From an uncultured Roseobacter sp. (GTDB lineage Bacteria > Pseudomonadota > Alphaproteobacteria > Rhodobacterales > Rhodobacteraceae): DNA of 64,000 bases. This document shows positions 8,552 through 17,806 of the stretch, piece after piece. The translations under genes and the position numbers were made by a program. Where the stretch lies: NCBI GenBank assembly GCA_947501635.1, contig CANMWT010000003.1, positions 310,001 to 374,000 on the forward strand, written 5' to 3'. The notes under the pieces are model-generated. The model was given only the letters and a program-made list of their open reading frames with translations. It was not told the DNA's origin and did no database searches. Every line of letters starts with the position of its first letter. Position 1 is the stretch's first letter.

Positions 8552-9577
8552 TTAACCTTCGGCGACCCCGGCCTCGGCAAAGGTGGCCATCCCACTCAGG
8601 CAGGCCACAGCCCCTTTGAGCACGCCTAGGGCCAAGGTCCCGCCCGACGCCTCGCCAAGTCGCAACCCAAGTGACAAAAGCGGCTCTTTGCCCAGACAGT
8701 CCAGCAACGCCGCATGGGCCGCTTCCGAGCTTTGATGCCCGGCAACACAGTGATCGAGCGCGCCGGCATCCACCTTGAACAAACATGCTGCGGCGGCACA
8801 ACAGATGAATCCGTCCAGTATCACCGGAATACGCAAACTGCGTGCGCGCGCAATCGCACCAACCATGGCCGCAAGCTCGCGCCCACCCAAACACCGTAAA
8901 GCTTCCAGAGAGTCCTCTCCGGGTGCATGGCGCGCCAGTCCTTGCTCGACCACACGGTTTTTGATGGCAAGGCCCGCGTCATCGACACCGGTGCCGCGCC
9001 CAACCCAATCCTCAGCCTGCCCTCCGAAACAGGCCATGGCCAGAGCGGCGGCAGAGGTCGTGTTACCGATCCCCATCTCGCCAACGACAAGCACATCCGC
9101 GGCGGGATCAACTGAATCCCACCCTTTTTGCAAAGCCGCGACGACCTCCGCCTCGGTCATCGCGGGCGCTGTCGTGAAATCTTCGGTAGGCTCGTCAAGC
9201 GCCAGCGCATGCACATCCAGTTTGGCGCCAAAAGCCTGCGACATCTGGTTGATCGCCGCACCGCCATGTTCAAAATTGATAACCATCTGCGCAGTCACTT
9301 CGGCAGGAAACGCAGAAACGCCCTGCGCGGCAATACCGTGATTGCCGGCAAAAACAATGACCTGAGGCGCTTTCACCTGTGGCCTTTCCGTACCGCGCCA
9401 GCCTGCATACCAGATCGCAAGGTCTTCCAAACGGCCCAGAGCACCCGGCGGTTTGGTCAACTGACTGTTGCGCGCCGAAGCCGCTTCTGCAGCCGACGTA
9501 TCGTGTCCCGGTTGTGCGGCAATCACCGCACGAAAGTCGTTCAAAGATGAAAATGCGGCCGCCATCGAAATCCTCAT
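8552..9577 (-). CDS. cobT: Nicotinate-nucleotide--dimethylbenzimidazole phosphoribosyltransferase
   Basis: Makes alpha-ribazole phosphate from nicotinate mononucleotide and dimethylbenzimidazole, the lower-ligand branch of cobalamin synthesis. Its 341 residues are the usual length. Visible motifs are '[12 protein letters not shown]', '[16 protein letters not shown]', '[14 protein letters not shown]' (phosphate-binding loop), and the catalytic glutamate in 'LRLGEASGG' (Glu309, equivalent to Salmonella Glu317). It is divergent from cobS across 49 bp, so both share a compact promoter region. No cobalamin riboswitch was recognised there. Confidence 0.96.
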   Translation of the reverse strand: MRISMAAAFSSLNDFRAVIAAQPGHDTSAAEAASARNSQLTKPPGALGRLEDLAIWYAGWRGTERPQVKAPQVIVFAGNHGIAAQGVSAFPAEVTAQMVINFEHGGAAINQMSQAFGAKLDVHALALDEPTEDFTTAPAMTEAEVVAALQKGWDSVDPAADVLVVGEMGIGNTTSAAALAMACFGGQAEDWVGRGTGVDDAGLAIKNRVVEQGLARHAPGEDSLEALRCLGGRELAAMVGAIARARSLRIPVILDGFICCAAAACLFKVDAGALDHCVAGHQSSEAAHAALLDCLGKEPLLSLGLRLGEASGGTLALGVLKGAVACLSGMATFAEAGVAEG

Positions 9578-9626
9578 TGCATGATCGTGACGTCCTCTTT
9601 ACCCCAAAGAGACCTGCCAGCAAGGC

Positions 9627-10406
9627 GTGAAGAGACCCGAACGGATGATTTCTGCAAGCATATCAACGCTACTGCGCGACCTTGCGTCGTGCTTCGTTCT
9701 GTTGACCCGCTTGCCCATGCCAAAACTGCCCGACGCAGCCTTTGCGCGCGGGGCGCAAGCCGTCTGGGGATACGGTATTGTCGGGGCGGTACTCGGCATG
9801 GGGGCGACGCTGTTGGCGGTCTTGTCGCTGGCCGCTGGTTTGCCTGAAGTGATCGTGGCAGGCCTTGTGCTTGGCGTCTTCATGCTGACTACCGGCGCGA
9901 TGCATGAGGACGGGCTGGCCGATACCGCAGACGGTTTCTGGGGCGGTCAGACAGCCGAAAAGCGCTTATCCATAATGAAAGACAGCCACATAGGTTCTTT
10001 CGGCACACTCGCTTTGATTGTCGTAACTGGTATCCGCTGGGCTGCGGTCTCTGCCCTTCTTGGTACGGCACCGGCCGCTTTGATTGCCTGCGCTGCGCTG
10101 TCGCGCGCGTGCATGCCTGTGGTGATGCACGTTCTGCCACCAGCCCGCAAGGAAGGGCTGGCACAAGGTGTCGGCCGGCCGTCTTTGGCAACCGCGCTGT
10201 TAACGCTCGGACTGTCCGTCGTTTTAGCCTTCGCCGCTATCGGAGGTGAAACCTTGCCCGCGCTGGCGGCATGCCTCACGGCGACCAGCCTTGTGATCTG
10301 GATGGCAAAGCGCAAAATCCACGGTCAAACCGGCGACGTTTTGGGCAGCACGCAGCAGATATGCGAGGCAGCAGCCCTGTGCACCCTTGTGGCGCTTACC
10401 AGTTGA
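9627..10406 (+). CDS. cobS: Adenosylcobinamide-GDP ribazoletransferase (cobalamin synthase)
   Basis: An integral membrane enzyme that joins adenosylcobinamide-GDP and alpha-ribazole in the last steps of cobalamin assembly, using the product of cobT next door. It has 259 residues and several hydrophobic segments. The signature 'MHEDGLADTADGFWGG' followed by 'MKDSHIGSFG' carries the acidic metal-binding residues. The start is GTG at 9627; an in-frame ATG at 9645 (six residues shorter) is an alternative. The gene runs into a hairpin shared with carD. Confidence 0.94.
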   Translation: MKRPERMISASISTLLRDLASCFVLLTRLPMPKLPDAAFARGAQAVWGYGIVGAVLGMGATLLAVLSLAAGLPEVIVAGLVLGVFMLTTGAMHEDGLADTADGFWGGQTAEKRLSIMKDSHIGSFGTLALIVVTGIRWAAVSALLGTAPAALIACAALSRACMPVVMHVLPPARKEGLAQGVGRPSLATALLTLGLSVVLAFAAIGGETLPALAACLTATSLVIWMAKRKIHGQTGDVLGSTQQICEAAALCTLVALTS

Positions 10407-10413
10407 ACGGACG

Positions 10414-10446
10414 AAAAAACGCGCCCTGAGCTGTCAGGACGCGCTT
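10414..10446 (-). terminator. Terminator of carD, possibly bidirectional
   Basis: Imperfect hairpin: inner 5-bp stem CCTGA/TCAGG plus an outer CGCG-type stem separated by one mismatch. Read on the minus strand it is followed by six T. Since cobS converges from the other side, it may also stop cobS transcripts, but the plus-strand tail is only TTAAAA. Confidence 0.7.
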
Positions 10447-10469
10447 AAAATAAAAGAAGAAGGCTGATC

Positions 10470-10982
10470 TCAGGCCGCCACGCGGCTTTCCAGCACGTCG
10501 CCCACTTGCTTTGCCGCAGCCAATTCGTCACCACCGCTGACGGCGGCCACTTCCCGTGTCAGACGCTCAAGCGCCGCCTCATACAGCTGACGCTCGGAAT
10601 AGCTTTGCTCGCGCTGATCGTCAGTCCGGTGTAAATCGCGCACAACCTCAGCAATCGCGATAAGATCACCCGAATTGATCTTTTGTTCATATTCCTGCGC
10701 CCGACGCGACCACATGGCACGCTTGACTTTGGCCTTGCCTTTGAGCGTCTTCATCGCATGCGAAATAACGTCCGGGCTGCTAAGCGCCCGCATTCCGATC
10801 TCCGTAGCCTTGTGCGTTGGCACACGAAGCGTCATCTTGTCCTTTTCGAAGGAGATCACGAACAGCTCCAGTGAGATGCCGGCGACTTCCTGCTCTTCGA
10901 TCGAAAGGATCTGGCCCACACCATGCGCTGGGTAGACAACGAATTCGTTCGGCCGGAAATCAAGTTTCTTCGATTTTGTCAT
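10470..10982 (-). CDS. carD: CarD family transcriptional regulator
   Basis: A 170-residue RNA polymerase-binding protein. The N-terminal ~65 residues ('FVVYPAHGVGQILSIEEQEV', later 'KDKMTLRVPTHKATEIGMR') form the RNAP-interaction domain shared with Mfd/TRCF. The helical C-terminus contains a conserved Trp in 'RAMWSRRAQEYEQKINSGD'. CarD proteins stabilise open complexes at rRNA and other promoters. The preceding 290 bp up to fdxA is free of genes and should hold its own promoter. The position next to fdxA and the S4/helicase genes is the usual alphaproteobacterial arrangement. Confidence 0.93.
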   Translation of the reverse strand: MTKSKKLDFRPNEFVVYPAHGVGQILSIEEQEVAGISLELFVISFEKDKMTLRVPTHKATEIGMRALSSPDVISHAMKTLKGKAKVKRAMWSRRAQEYEQKINSGDLIAIAEVVRDLHRTDDQREQSYSERQLYEAALERLTREVAAVSGGDELAAAKQVGDVLESRVAA

Positions 10983-11273
10983 TCAGTGTTCCTCGTCTGA
11001 CGGGCTCTTTTCCAACTTTCGACAGTCAAAAGCACACAAGCTCGAAGCACATTTGCCATTCGATCCAGTGTGTTTATTGCCGATATGAAGCGCAAATCCG
11101 GAGGATGAATTTGCCGCGAAAATCTTCCGTCGTTAATTGATGCACTGAACATAGCACAAAAAACGGGTTTTAGAAAGCTGACCCGGCGTCAATTTCTGAA
11201 AATGCGTTTTATTATAGCAATTTACAGGAAAAACCCGCACTTCATAAAGCGATTCGATACCGTGCCGGCAGGA

Positions 11274-11612
11274 TTATCCGCCCTCGCCCGGCGCTTCTGA
11301 GAAGTATTTTTCGAGCTTTCCAGTCTCACCATCGCGCGATTCGGCATCCGGCAACGGGTCTTTTTTGGTGATAATGACTGGCCACATCTCGGAGTATTTG
11401 CGATTGAATTCCACCCATTTTTCCATGTCCGGTTCGGTGTCCGGGCGGATCGCATCCGCCGGGCATTCAGGCTCGCAGACGCCACAGTCGATACATTCGT
11501 CAGGATGAATCACAAGCATGTTCTCACCCTCGTAAAAACAATCCACCGGGCACACTTCAACGCAGTCAGTGTATTTACACGCGATGCAACTGTCGTTCAC
11601 GATGTATGTCAT
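11274..11612 (-). CDS. fdxA: 7Fe ferredoxin (FdxA)
   Basis: A 112-residue soluble electron carrier. The cysteine pattern C9, C12, C17, C21, C25, C40, C43, C46, C50 matches Azotobacter ferredoxin I shifted by one residue, which binds one [3Fe-4S] and one [4Fe-4S] cluster. The acidic C-terminal half ('[20 protein letters not shown]') is also typical of this group. The redox partner is unknown. It lies 51 nt after the S4 protein gene and could belong to the same transcript. Confidence 0.94.
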   Translation of the reverse strand: MTYIVNDSCIACKYTDCVEVCPVDCFYEGENMLVIHPDECIDCGVCEPECPADAIRPDTEPDMEKWVEFNRKYSEMWPVIITKKDPLPDAESRDGETGKLEKYFSEAPGEGG

Positions 11613-11663
11613 TGGCCTCTTTCCACTTTCCCGGTCAATCGCTAGCTAATTGAGAGATTAGCA

Positions 11664-12041
11664 TCATTCAAGAGAGCGCGCGCGAGAAAGATCAAGGGTG
11701 CGACGATCTCGCTTAGTTGGACGACCTTTTCCCTCAAAGCGTGGATTTTCCGGAGCCGTTTCCCGTTGCCTTGGGGCAGGCGGTGACAGATCGGTATATA
11801 GGCCTTGCGCTTCGGGCGCGGGCCCGCGCCGCGTACCCAGATTTTCAACGCGGATGACACGCACCGCATCACCTTGCGGAAAGGTCAGAACGTCGCCCAC
11901 CATCACAAGCGTGCTGCGTTTTTGTACGCGGTCGGAATTGACCCGCACGGCCCCGGTTTCAACAACCCTGGCAGCCATCGAGCGCGTCTTGAAGAACCGC
12001 CCGTGCCAGAGCCATTTATCGAGGCGCAGCTTGTCAGACAC
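11664..12041 (-). CDS. S4-domain RNA-binding protein (Hsp15/HslR-like)
   Basis: A 125-residue basic protein. Residues 1-60 ('LRLDKWLWHGRFFKTRSMAA', then 'GAVRVNSDRVQKRSTLV') are an S4 RNA-binding fold as in Hsp15, which recycles nascent-chain-blocked 50S subunits. The tail is rich in Arg/Lys/Pro. The GTG start directly abuts the TAG stop of the upstream helicase with no spacer, so translation is probably coupled. Heat-shock function is known only for E. coli HslR and is inference here. Confidence 0.85.
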   Translation of the reverse strand: MSDKLRLDKWLWHGRFFKTRSMAARVVETGAVRVNSDRVQKRSTLVMVGDVLTFPQGDAVRVIRVENLGTRRGPAPEAQGLYTDLSPPAPRQRETAPENPRFEGKGRPTKRDRRTLDLSRARSLE

Positions 12042-14864
12042 CTATTTATTATCCTTCAGCCCCATCAAAGCGGCGGCGAATGGATTGTCGGGGTCGATCT
12101 TTTTCTCTGGCTTGCTCGGCTTGGCCGAGAACTTCTGCGCGCCGCGAGGTTTGTCTCCTTTAGGCTTGCCGCGCTTACCCTTTTGATTGGGTCGGCCCTT
12201 GCCCTGCGGTCGTTCGCCACTGCGCCGTCCCTGCCCGGCCCCTCCACGGGACGTACGGCCCCATGTGAACGTGTAGTACACTTCGGTTTCGGGCTCGACT
12301 GGCGCTTCTTCTGTCTGCGGCACTTCAAGCGCGGGCTCCTGGCCTGGGTCGGCTGGAGAAACGCTCTCCGCAGCTTCCGCATCCCCTGCCTGTTCTGCAG
12401 CGTCCGCATCCTTGCCTGCATCCTTGGCTGTTTCTGCCGCCGCCTCCGCCTCGGGCTCGGCACTTTGGGTCTGCGCATCTGCTGGTTTGACCTTGGGGCG
12501 CTCGCCCTTTTCTGCATTGTATCCCAGACCTTGCATGAGGTCTGCAAACTGCTCCAGCGTCATGCCCGTGATTGACAGCATATCGGCTTTGGCCTCAAAA
12601 CCCGCGCGGGTATTCTCGGCCCGCAACATGTCGGCCAAACGTTCAAGCATATCAATGCGAATGGCACGTTGACCTGCAATCCGGTAACCTGACATGGTGT
12701 CTGCCCCTTGTGGCGCACCGTCTTCCAGCGGGATGGTGACCAGCCCGGGTGGCGGCGCTTCGGGAAAGACATCCAACCCCTGCGTCAGAGACCACAAAAC
12801 CAGACGCAACCGCGTGGGTGCCGGCTTTAGCAGCAGCGGCAGAAAAATCGTGAACTGGCCAAAGCGAATACCGTGCTTGCGCAATGCCGCGCGCGCATCC
12901 TGATCCAGCGCCTTGACCTCTTCGGCGACCTGCCCTCTGGGAAGCACACCCAGCGCCTCGACCATCTGAAAGGCAAATCCGCGTGCAAGACCCGTCAACG
13001 ACTCGTCACGGCTCAGGTTCAGCAAAGGCTCAAAAAGTGCTGCGATTTTGCGGTCGATGAAATGCTGCAGGCGGCGTTGCACCTTCTGTGCAACCTCCGG
13101 GCCTGCCACATCATCTACAAACACCTCGACCTGCGGCTTGAGCGGGTCTGCCCCGGCGACCAGTTTGCCGACCGCGTCTTTGCCCCACATCAAGCCACCC
13201 TGTTCGGTGAAATCAATCTCTGTATCGGGCGCGTTGTAAAACCGGTCGGCGCGCAAATGGAACTGAGGCGCGAGCGCCTGCAAGGCAGCTGACTTGATCG
13301 TCTTCGCTTCGGCACCACCGGCACCCTTGTCCTGACTGAAGCGGAACCCCTCCAGCTTGCCTACAAATTCGCCTTCGACGGTCACTTCGCCGGTATTGGA
13401 TACTTCTGCCACCATGGCTTCCTTCTGGCCGAGCCGGCGCAAAAGCACGGATGTGCGCCGATCTACAAATCTCTGGGTCAGACGCTCGTGCAGCGCATCC
13501 GACAATCTGTCTTCTACAGAACGCGCTTGCTCGCGCCAATGGCTTTCATCATCCGTCCAGCCTTTGCGTTGCGCAACGTAGGTCCAGGTGCGGATAAAGG
13601 CTAACCGCTTGGACAGTGCATCAATATCGCCATCGGTCCTGTCGATCCGCCTGATCTGCCGGGACATCCAGTCTGCGGGAATTTTCCCATGTTCGTGCAG
13701 GTAGTTGAAAATCTGCTCCAAAAGGGCAGCATGCTCTGCATGGCTAATGCCGCGAAAATCGGGAATGCGACATACTTCCCACAACAGCTTTACCGAAGGG
13801 CCGTCCGTACAACGCGCGGCGACTTCGGCAACCTGCCCCAAAGCTTTGAGCGCGCCAAGATCATCCGCCTCGCGCGCCCGGACGAGGATCTCTTCGGTCG
13901 GTGCGGCCTCGAGCGACTGGATCAGGCGGTCGATGGAGCCGTATTGCAATGCATGGTTGCGCCAGTTGAGACGCCTGAGAGGCGTAAACCGGTGTTCGGT
14001 GATCGCCTGTGCCACTCCCTCGTCCAGCGCAGGCGCCTCGCCCGTTACGCCGAAGGTGCCGTTTTTCATACCCCTGCCCGCACGACCTGCGATCTGCGCC
14101 AATTCATTCGGGGCAAGCGGGCGCATCCGCCGCCCGTCAAACTTGGTCAATGAGGAAAAGGCCACATGATCCACATCAAGGTTCAGCCCCATGCCAATCG
14201 CATCCGTGGCCACCAGATAGTCGACCTCGCCATTTTGATACATGTCGACCTGCGCGTTGCGCGTGCGCGGGCTCAGCGCCCCCATAACGACCGCAGCCCC
14301 GCCTTTCTGGCGCCTGATGAGCTCGGCGATGGCATATACATTCTCAACAGAAAAGCAGACAATTGCGCTTCTTGGCTTCATCCTGCTTATCTTTTTCGGA
14401 CCAGTATAGGATAAAGTTGACATTCTTTCGCGCTGAACAAACTGCGCATGCGGGACCAGATCACGGATCGGGCCGCGCATCGTGTCTGCTCCTAGAAAAA
14501 GCGTCTCATGCAGCCCACGTGCCCGAAGCAGACGGTCGGTAAAAACATGCCCACGTTCAGGATCAGCGCAGAGCTGGATTTCATCGACGGCGAGAAAATC
14601 GCACCCCATCCCCTCGGGCATCGCCTCGACCGTGCAAACCCAATACTGGGTGCGCGGAGGCACAATCCGCTCTTCTCCGGTAACCAGCGCAACCACCGAC
14701 GGGCCGCGCGCCGCAACAATCCGGTCGTACACCTCACGCGCCAAAAGACGCAGCGGCAGACCGATAACGCCGGTACGGTGACCAAGCATCCGCTCTATTG
14801 CATATGTCGTTTTGCCCGTATTGGTCGGGCCTAAAACGGCCACAACCCTTTTCTCAGCCGCCAC
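12042..14864 (-). CDS. Suv3-like DEAD/DEAH-box RNA helicase with basic tail
   Basis: A 940-residue protein. The Walker A motif 'GPTNTGKTT' is at residues 12-20, the DExx box appears as 'AVDEIQLC', and motif VI is 'AQIAGRAGRG', all as in the mitochondrial Suv3 helicase family. The C-terminal 200 residues are low-complexity: an Ala/Glu/Asp stretch, then an Arg/Gly/Lys-rich tail, probably RNA binding. I place the start at GTG 14864, with AAGGA 6-8 nt upstream; the longer frame would run into the preceding TPR gene and encodes atypical residues. Suv3 works with a 3'-5' exonuclease in the mitochondrial degradosome; the bacterial partner is not visible here. Confidence 0.88.
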   Translation of the reverse strand: MAAEKRVVAVLGPTNTGKTTYAIERMLGHRTGVIGLPLRLLAREVYDRIVAARGPSVVALVTGEERIVPPRTQYWVCTVEAMPEGMGCDFLAVDEIQLCADPERGHVFTDRLLRARGLHETLFLGADTMRGPIRDLVPHAQFVQRERMSTLSYTGPKKISRMKPRSAIVCFSVENVYAIAELIRRQKGGAAVVMGALSPRTRNAQVDMYQNGEVDYLVATDAIGMGLNLDVDHVAFSSLTKFDGRRMRPLAPNELAQIAGRAGRGMKNGTFGVTGEAPALDEGVAQAITEHRFTPLRRLNWRNHALQYGSIDRLIQSLEAAPTEEILVRAREADDLGALKALGQVAEVAARCTDGPSVKLLWEVCRIPDFRGISHAEHAALLEQIFNYLHEHGKIPADWMSRQIRRIDRTDGDIDALSKRLAFIRTWTYVAQRKGWTDDESHWREQARSVEDRLSDALHERLTQRFVDRRTSVLLRRLGQKEAMVAEVSNTGEVTVEGEFVGKLEGFRFSQDKGAGGAEAKTIKSAALQALAPQFHLRADRFYNAPDTEIDFTEQGGLMWGKDAVGKLVAGADPLKPQVEVFVDDVAGPEVAQKVQRRLQHFIDRKIAALFEPLLNLSRDESLTGLARGFAFQMVEALGVLPRGQVAEEVKALDQDARAALRKHGIRFGQFTIFLPLLLKPAPTRLRLVLWSLTQGLDVFPEAPPPGLVTIPLEDGAPQGADTMSGYRIAGQRAIRIDMLERLADMLRAENTRAGFEAKADMLSITGMTLEQFADLMQGLGYNAEKGERPKVKPADAQTQSAEPEAEAAAETAKDAGKDADAAEQAGDAEAAESVSPADPGQEPALEVPQTEEAPVEPETEVYYTFTWGRTSRGGAGQGRRSGERPQGKGRPNQKGKRGKPKGDKPRGAQKFSAKPSKPEKKIDPDNPFAAALMGLKDNK

Positions 14865-14886
14865 GGCGTTTTCCTTGCTTGGCCCC

Positions 14887-15438
14887 TCAGAGCGTTTGGT
14901 CGATCCCCTGACCAGCCAGTCTTTTCTTGGCCTCTTTGGCCTGTTCGTGGTGCGGGTGCAAGTCCAACACAAGGTCATAGGCCTGTGCCGCGCGTTGGAG
15001 ATCTCCGATCTCCTGCATCATTACAGCCAGACCGAAAATGGCATTGAAGTTGTTCGGGTTGAGTGCAAGCGCCCGCTGCAGATCATCCAACGCCGGGCCA
15101 TACATTCCCGCGCGGAAAAACGCGGTTGCGCGCGCATGCCAGCCTTCGGCGAAATCAGGCGCATGGTCGGTGAGGGCCGATAAATGTTCGATCGCGCGTG
15201 CATTATCTTCCGCCTCAAGCGCCTCGCGACCCCGCTTGAGCAGCAAATCCATTGCGGCAGATCCAGAGTTTCCCCAGATCAGATTCAGTTCTCTCTCAAG
15301 TCGGCTGGCCTCTGATTCGGGCGCTTCTTTCAGTTGTGCCAGCAAATCCTGTTCACTGGTCTGCGCCGTCGCCGGCGCTACAACGAAAGAAACGACGAAA
15401 AGTGCCGTAACGAATAAATTGAGAATCTTGAGTTTCAT
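14887..15438 (-). CDS. Exported tetratricopeptide repeat protein
   Basis: A 183-residue protein when begun at 'MKLKILNLFVTALFVVSFVV', which is a clear Sec signal peptide (cleavage near ATA-Q). An ATG two codons earlier (15444) is equally possible. The mature part has about three TPR motifs ('NARAIEHLSALTDHAPDFAE', 'PALDDLQRALALNPNNFNAI', and a third ending 'LVLDLHPHHEQAKEAKKRL'). It is probably a periplasmic scaffold; no partner is obvious. It ends 22 nt before the helicase start. Confidence 0.85.
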   Translation of the reverse strand: MKLKILNLFVTALFVVSFVVAPATAQTSEQDLLAQLKEAPESEASRLERELNLIWGNSGSAAMDLLLKRGREALEAEDNARAIEHLSALTDHAPDFAEGWHARATAFFRAGMYGPALDDLQRALALNPNNFNAIFGLAVMMQEIGDLQRAAQAYDLVLDLHPHHEQAKEAKKRLAGQGIDQTL

Positions 15439-15518
15439 GCCCATAACGCGATTGAATGTAACAGTCCCGCAGACCAATTCCAGAGCTTGCGGGCACAACA
15501 AGGCAAAAGGGTCTGAAA

Positions 15519-15809
15519 ATGAGTGATATTGTGAACGGCGCTGTAGAAAAACTAAACGAGAAAATGGCCGGTTCCGATTTTGTGGGTACTGCAAAGTTCG
15601 ACATCGTCGGTGAGGGAAGTGTCTTTGTCGATTCGGATGGTGCACGTGCAGGCGATGACGACGCCGAAGTCACGATGAGCGCGGACGCCGATACTTTTGT
15701 CTCCATCCTTGCGGGCGAAACCGACCCGACCAGCGCTTTCATGACCGGCAAACTTACCGTCGATGGCGATATGGGCATGGCCATGCAACTCGCACAGGCC
15801 CTCTCTTAA
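15519..15809 (+). CDS. SCP2 sterol-binding domain protein
   Basis: A 96-residue cytosolic protein made of one SCP2 fold: 'GTAKFDIVGEGSVFVDSDGA' strands followed by 'DADTFVSILAGETDPTSAFM' and 'GKLTVDGDMGMAMQLAQAL'. The fold holds hydrophobic ligands such as fatty acids. The stop overlaps the next start as TAATG, so it is translationally coupled to the lysophospholipase-like gene, which fits a role in lipid handling (inference). Confidence 0.9.
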   Translation: MSDIVNGAVEKLNEKMAGSDFVGTAKFDIVGEGSVFVDSDGARAGDDDAEVTMSADADTFVSILAGETDPTSAFMTGKLTVDGDMGMAMQLAQALS

Positions 15810-16756
15810 TGGCGCTCAGCCCCGCCCCGTTCTTCAGCGATATCGCTTACGGTCCGGCGGGCGGGGCTGCGCATTGGACACAGACATCCGACAGCCTGCG
15901 CATACGCGTGGGGCACTGGCCACTGAGCGGGGCAAGGGGCACGGTGCTGGTTTTTCCTGGCAGAACGGAATTCATCGAAAAATACGGTCAGGTCGCCAAG
16001 GCCTTTGCCGCGCGCGGGTTTGCCGCTGCGGCTGTGGACTGGCGCGGCCAGGGGTTGTCGGACAGGTTGCTGGACAATCCGATTGTGGGCCATGTGGCGC
16101 ATTTCTCAGACTACCAGAAAGACGTGGCCGCCATGATGCGCGTGGCGCGCACGCTTGACCTGCCGCGCCCATACTATCTGCTTGCGCATTCCATGGGCGG
16201 CGCGATCGGACTGCGCGCCGTGATGGAGGGCATGGCGGTGCGCGCCGTTGCCTTCAGTGCGCCGATGTGGGGGCTGCAAATGGCGCCCCACTTGCGCCCA
16301 TTGGCATGGGCGCTCAGCCACAGTATGCCCAAGGTCGGTCAGGGTCACCGTCTGCCACCAGGCACGAAAATGGATCATCACGTCCTGACAGACGGGTTTG
16401 AAGGCAATCTTCTAACGCGCGATCCGGACCAGTTCGAGATTATGCGCGAGCAGCTGATGGCACACCCCGAAATGGCCTTGGGCGGCCCGAGCTACGTCTG
16501 GCTGCGCGAAGCGCTGCTGGAGATGCGCCATTTGGCCAGCCGCGCCTCTCCCAGCCTGCCGGCTCTTGCGCTGTTGGGAACAAACGAACGCATCGTCGAC
16601 ATGGACGCTATTCAGATGCGTATGCACGACTGGAAAAGCGGCGATCTTGAACTGGTCCCCGACGGAGAACATGAGGTTCTGATGGAAGGACCTCTGGCAA
16701 CCGCGCCGCTCTTTGACCGCATGACGGCCCTCTTTTTGCAAGTGAACAAGGGCTAG
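15809..16756 (+). CDS. Alpha/beta hydrolase, lysophospholipase L2 (PldB) type
   Basis: A 315-residue serine hydrolase. The sequence shows the oxyanion loop 'VLVFPGRTEFIEKYG', the 'DWRGQGLSDR' strand-turn typical of monoglyceride lipase/PldB, and the nucleophile elbow 'LAHSMGGAIGL' with Ser in the GxSxG-like 'AHSMGG'. The C-terminal His is expected in 'PDGEHEVLMEG'. No signal peptide, so probably cytosolic or membrane-associated. It overlaps the SCP2 gene by one base, suggesting joint action on lysophospholipids. Confidence 0.88.
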   Translation: MALSPAPFFSDIAYGPAGGAAHWTQTSDSLRIRVGHWPLSGARGTVLVFPGRTEFIEKYGQVAKAFAARGFAAAAVDWRGQGLSDRLLDNPIVGHVAHFSDYQKDVAAMMRVARTLDLPRPYYLLAHSMGGAIGLRAVMEGMAVRAVAFSAPMWGLQMAPHLRPLAWALSHSMPKVGQGHRLPPGTKMDHHVLTDGFEGNLLTRDPDQFEIMREQLMAHPEMALGGPSYVWLREALLEMRHLASRASPSLPALALLGTNERIVDMDAIQMRMHDWKSGDLELVPDGEHEVLMEGPLATAPLFDRMTALFLQVNKG

Positions 16757-16795
16757 CCTCTGGGCATTCTCGGCGGGATTGCTAGGGTGTGCACC

Positions 16796-17806
16796 ATGAC
16801 GGAGGCACCGGTTCTCAGCTTTACCGAGCGCGGCATCTACTGCGCAGCGGGGGATTTCTACATCGATCCCTGGCGCCCTGTGGACCGGGCGCTTATCACG
16901 CATGGCCACGCCGATCACGCGCGCGCGGGGCATGCGCGCTACATGGCCACCAGCGCCGTCCTGCCGGTGATGCGTCATAGGTTGGGCGACATCAACGCGC
17001 AGCCCGTACAATATGGCGAGGTGATCCGGATCGGCGATGCAGAGGTGTCGTTTCATCCCGCAGGCCATGTGCCGGGATCGGCCCAGATCAAAGTCAGCGT
17101 TGCAGGCGAAATCTGGGTCGCGTCAGGAGACTACAAAATCGAAAACGATGGCCTGTCTGAAGCCTTCGAGCCACAGCGCTGCCATCACTTCATTACCGAA
17201 AGCACCTTTGGCCTGCCGGTGTTCCGCTGGCAGCCTCAGCATTTAGTTGCCGCCGAGATAAACGCCTGGTGGCGGGGCTGTGCCGAGGCAGGCAAGACGG
17301 CTTTTCTTGGCGCTTATGCGCTGGGAAAAGCGCAGCGACTTTTACAAATGCTTGAACCGGCAAACGGCCCGATCCTGACCCACGGCGCGGTCGAAGCGAC
17401 CAATGCGGTAATGCGCAAGCAGGGCATCAACCTGCTGCCGACCACACAGCTGACCAAAGACACCGACCCCAAGGCACATGAGGGGGCCATCGTCATCGCG
17501 CCGCCTTCTGCTTTGGGCAGCACTTGGGCCAAACGTTTCGGCCCCTCTGAAAGCGCTTTTGCAAGCGGGTGGATGCAATTGCGTGGCATCAGACGCCGGC
17601 GGTCGGGCGACCGCGGATTTGTAATCTCAGATCACGCAGACTGGCCCGGCCTTTTGGCCGCCGTGAAAGCAACCGAAGCGGAAAACATCTATGTCACACA
17701 TGGCTATACAGACATATTTGCACGATACCTCGGCGAACTGGGTCTGAATGCGCAGGTGGTGCCGACGGAATTCGGCGGCGAAGAAGAAGGCGAAGACGCC
17801 GCATGA
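16796..17806 (+). CDS. Ligase-associated DNA exonuclease (metallo-beta-lactamase/beta-CASP fold)
   Basis: A 336-residue MBL-fold nuclease. The metal-binding motif is 'THGHADHARAGH' (HxHxDH), with further His in 'PAGHVPGSAQIKV' and the beta-CASP His in 'ISDHADWPGLLAA'. The family (YhcS/SNM1-like, 'ligase-associated DNA exonuclease') is named for its link to an ATP-dependent DNA ligase, which indeed follows with an ATGA overlap. A GTG at 16787 would add three residues. The cluster in other alphaproteobacteria also carries a DEXH helicase and a phosphoesterase; neither is here. Confidence 0.92.
   Translation: MTEAPVLSFTERGIYCAAGDFYIDPWRPVDRALITHGHADHARAGHARYMATSAVLPVMRHRLGDINAQPVQYGEVIRIGDAEVSFHPAGHVPGSAQIKVSVAGEIWVASGDYKIENDGLSEAFEPQRCHHFITESTFGLPVFRWQPQHLVAAEINAWWRGCAEAGKTAFLGAYALGKAQRLLQMLEPANGPILTHGAVEATNAVMRKQGINLLPTTQLTKDTDPKAHEGAIVIAPPSALGSTWAKRFGPSESAFASGWMQLRGIRRRRSGDRGFVISDHADWPGLLAAVKATEAENIYVTHGYTDIFARYLGELGLNAQVVPTEFGGEEEGEDAA

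Noticed and set aside
9578-9626. Possible cobalamin riboswitch between cobT and cobS
   Set aside because: 49 bp is too short for the element.
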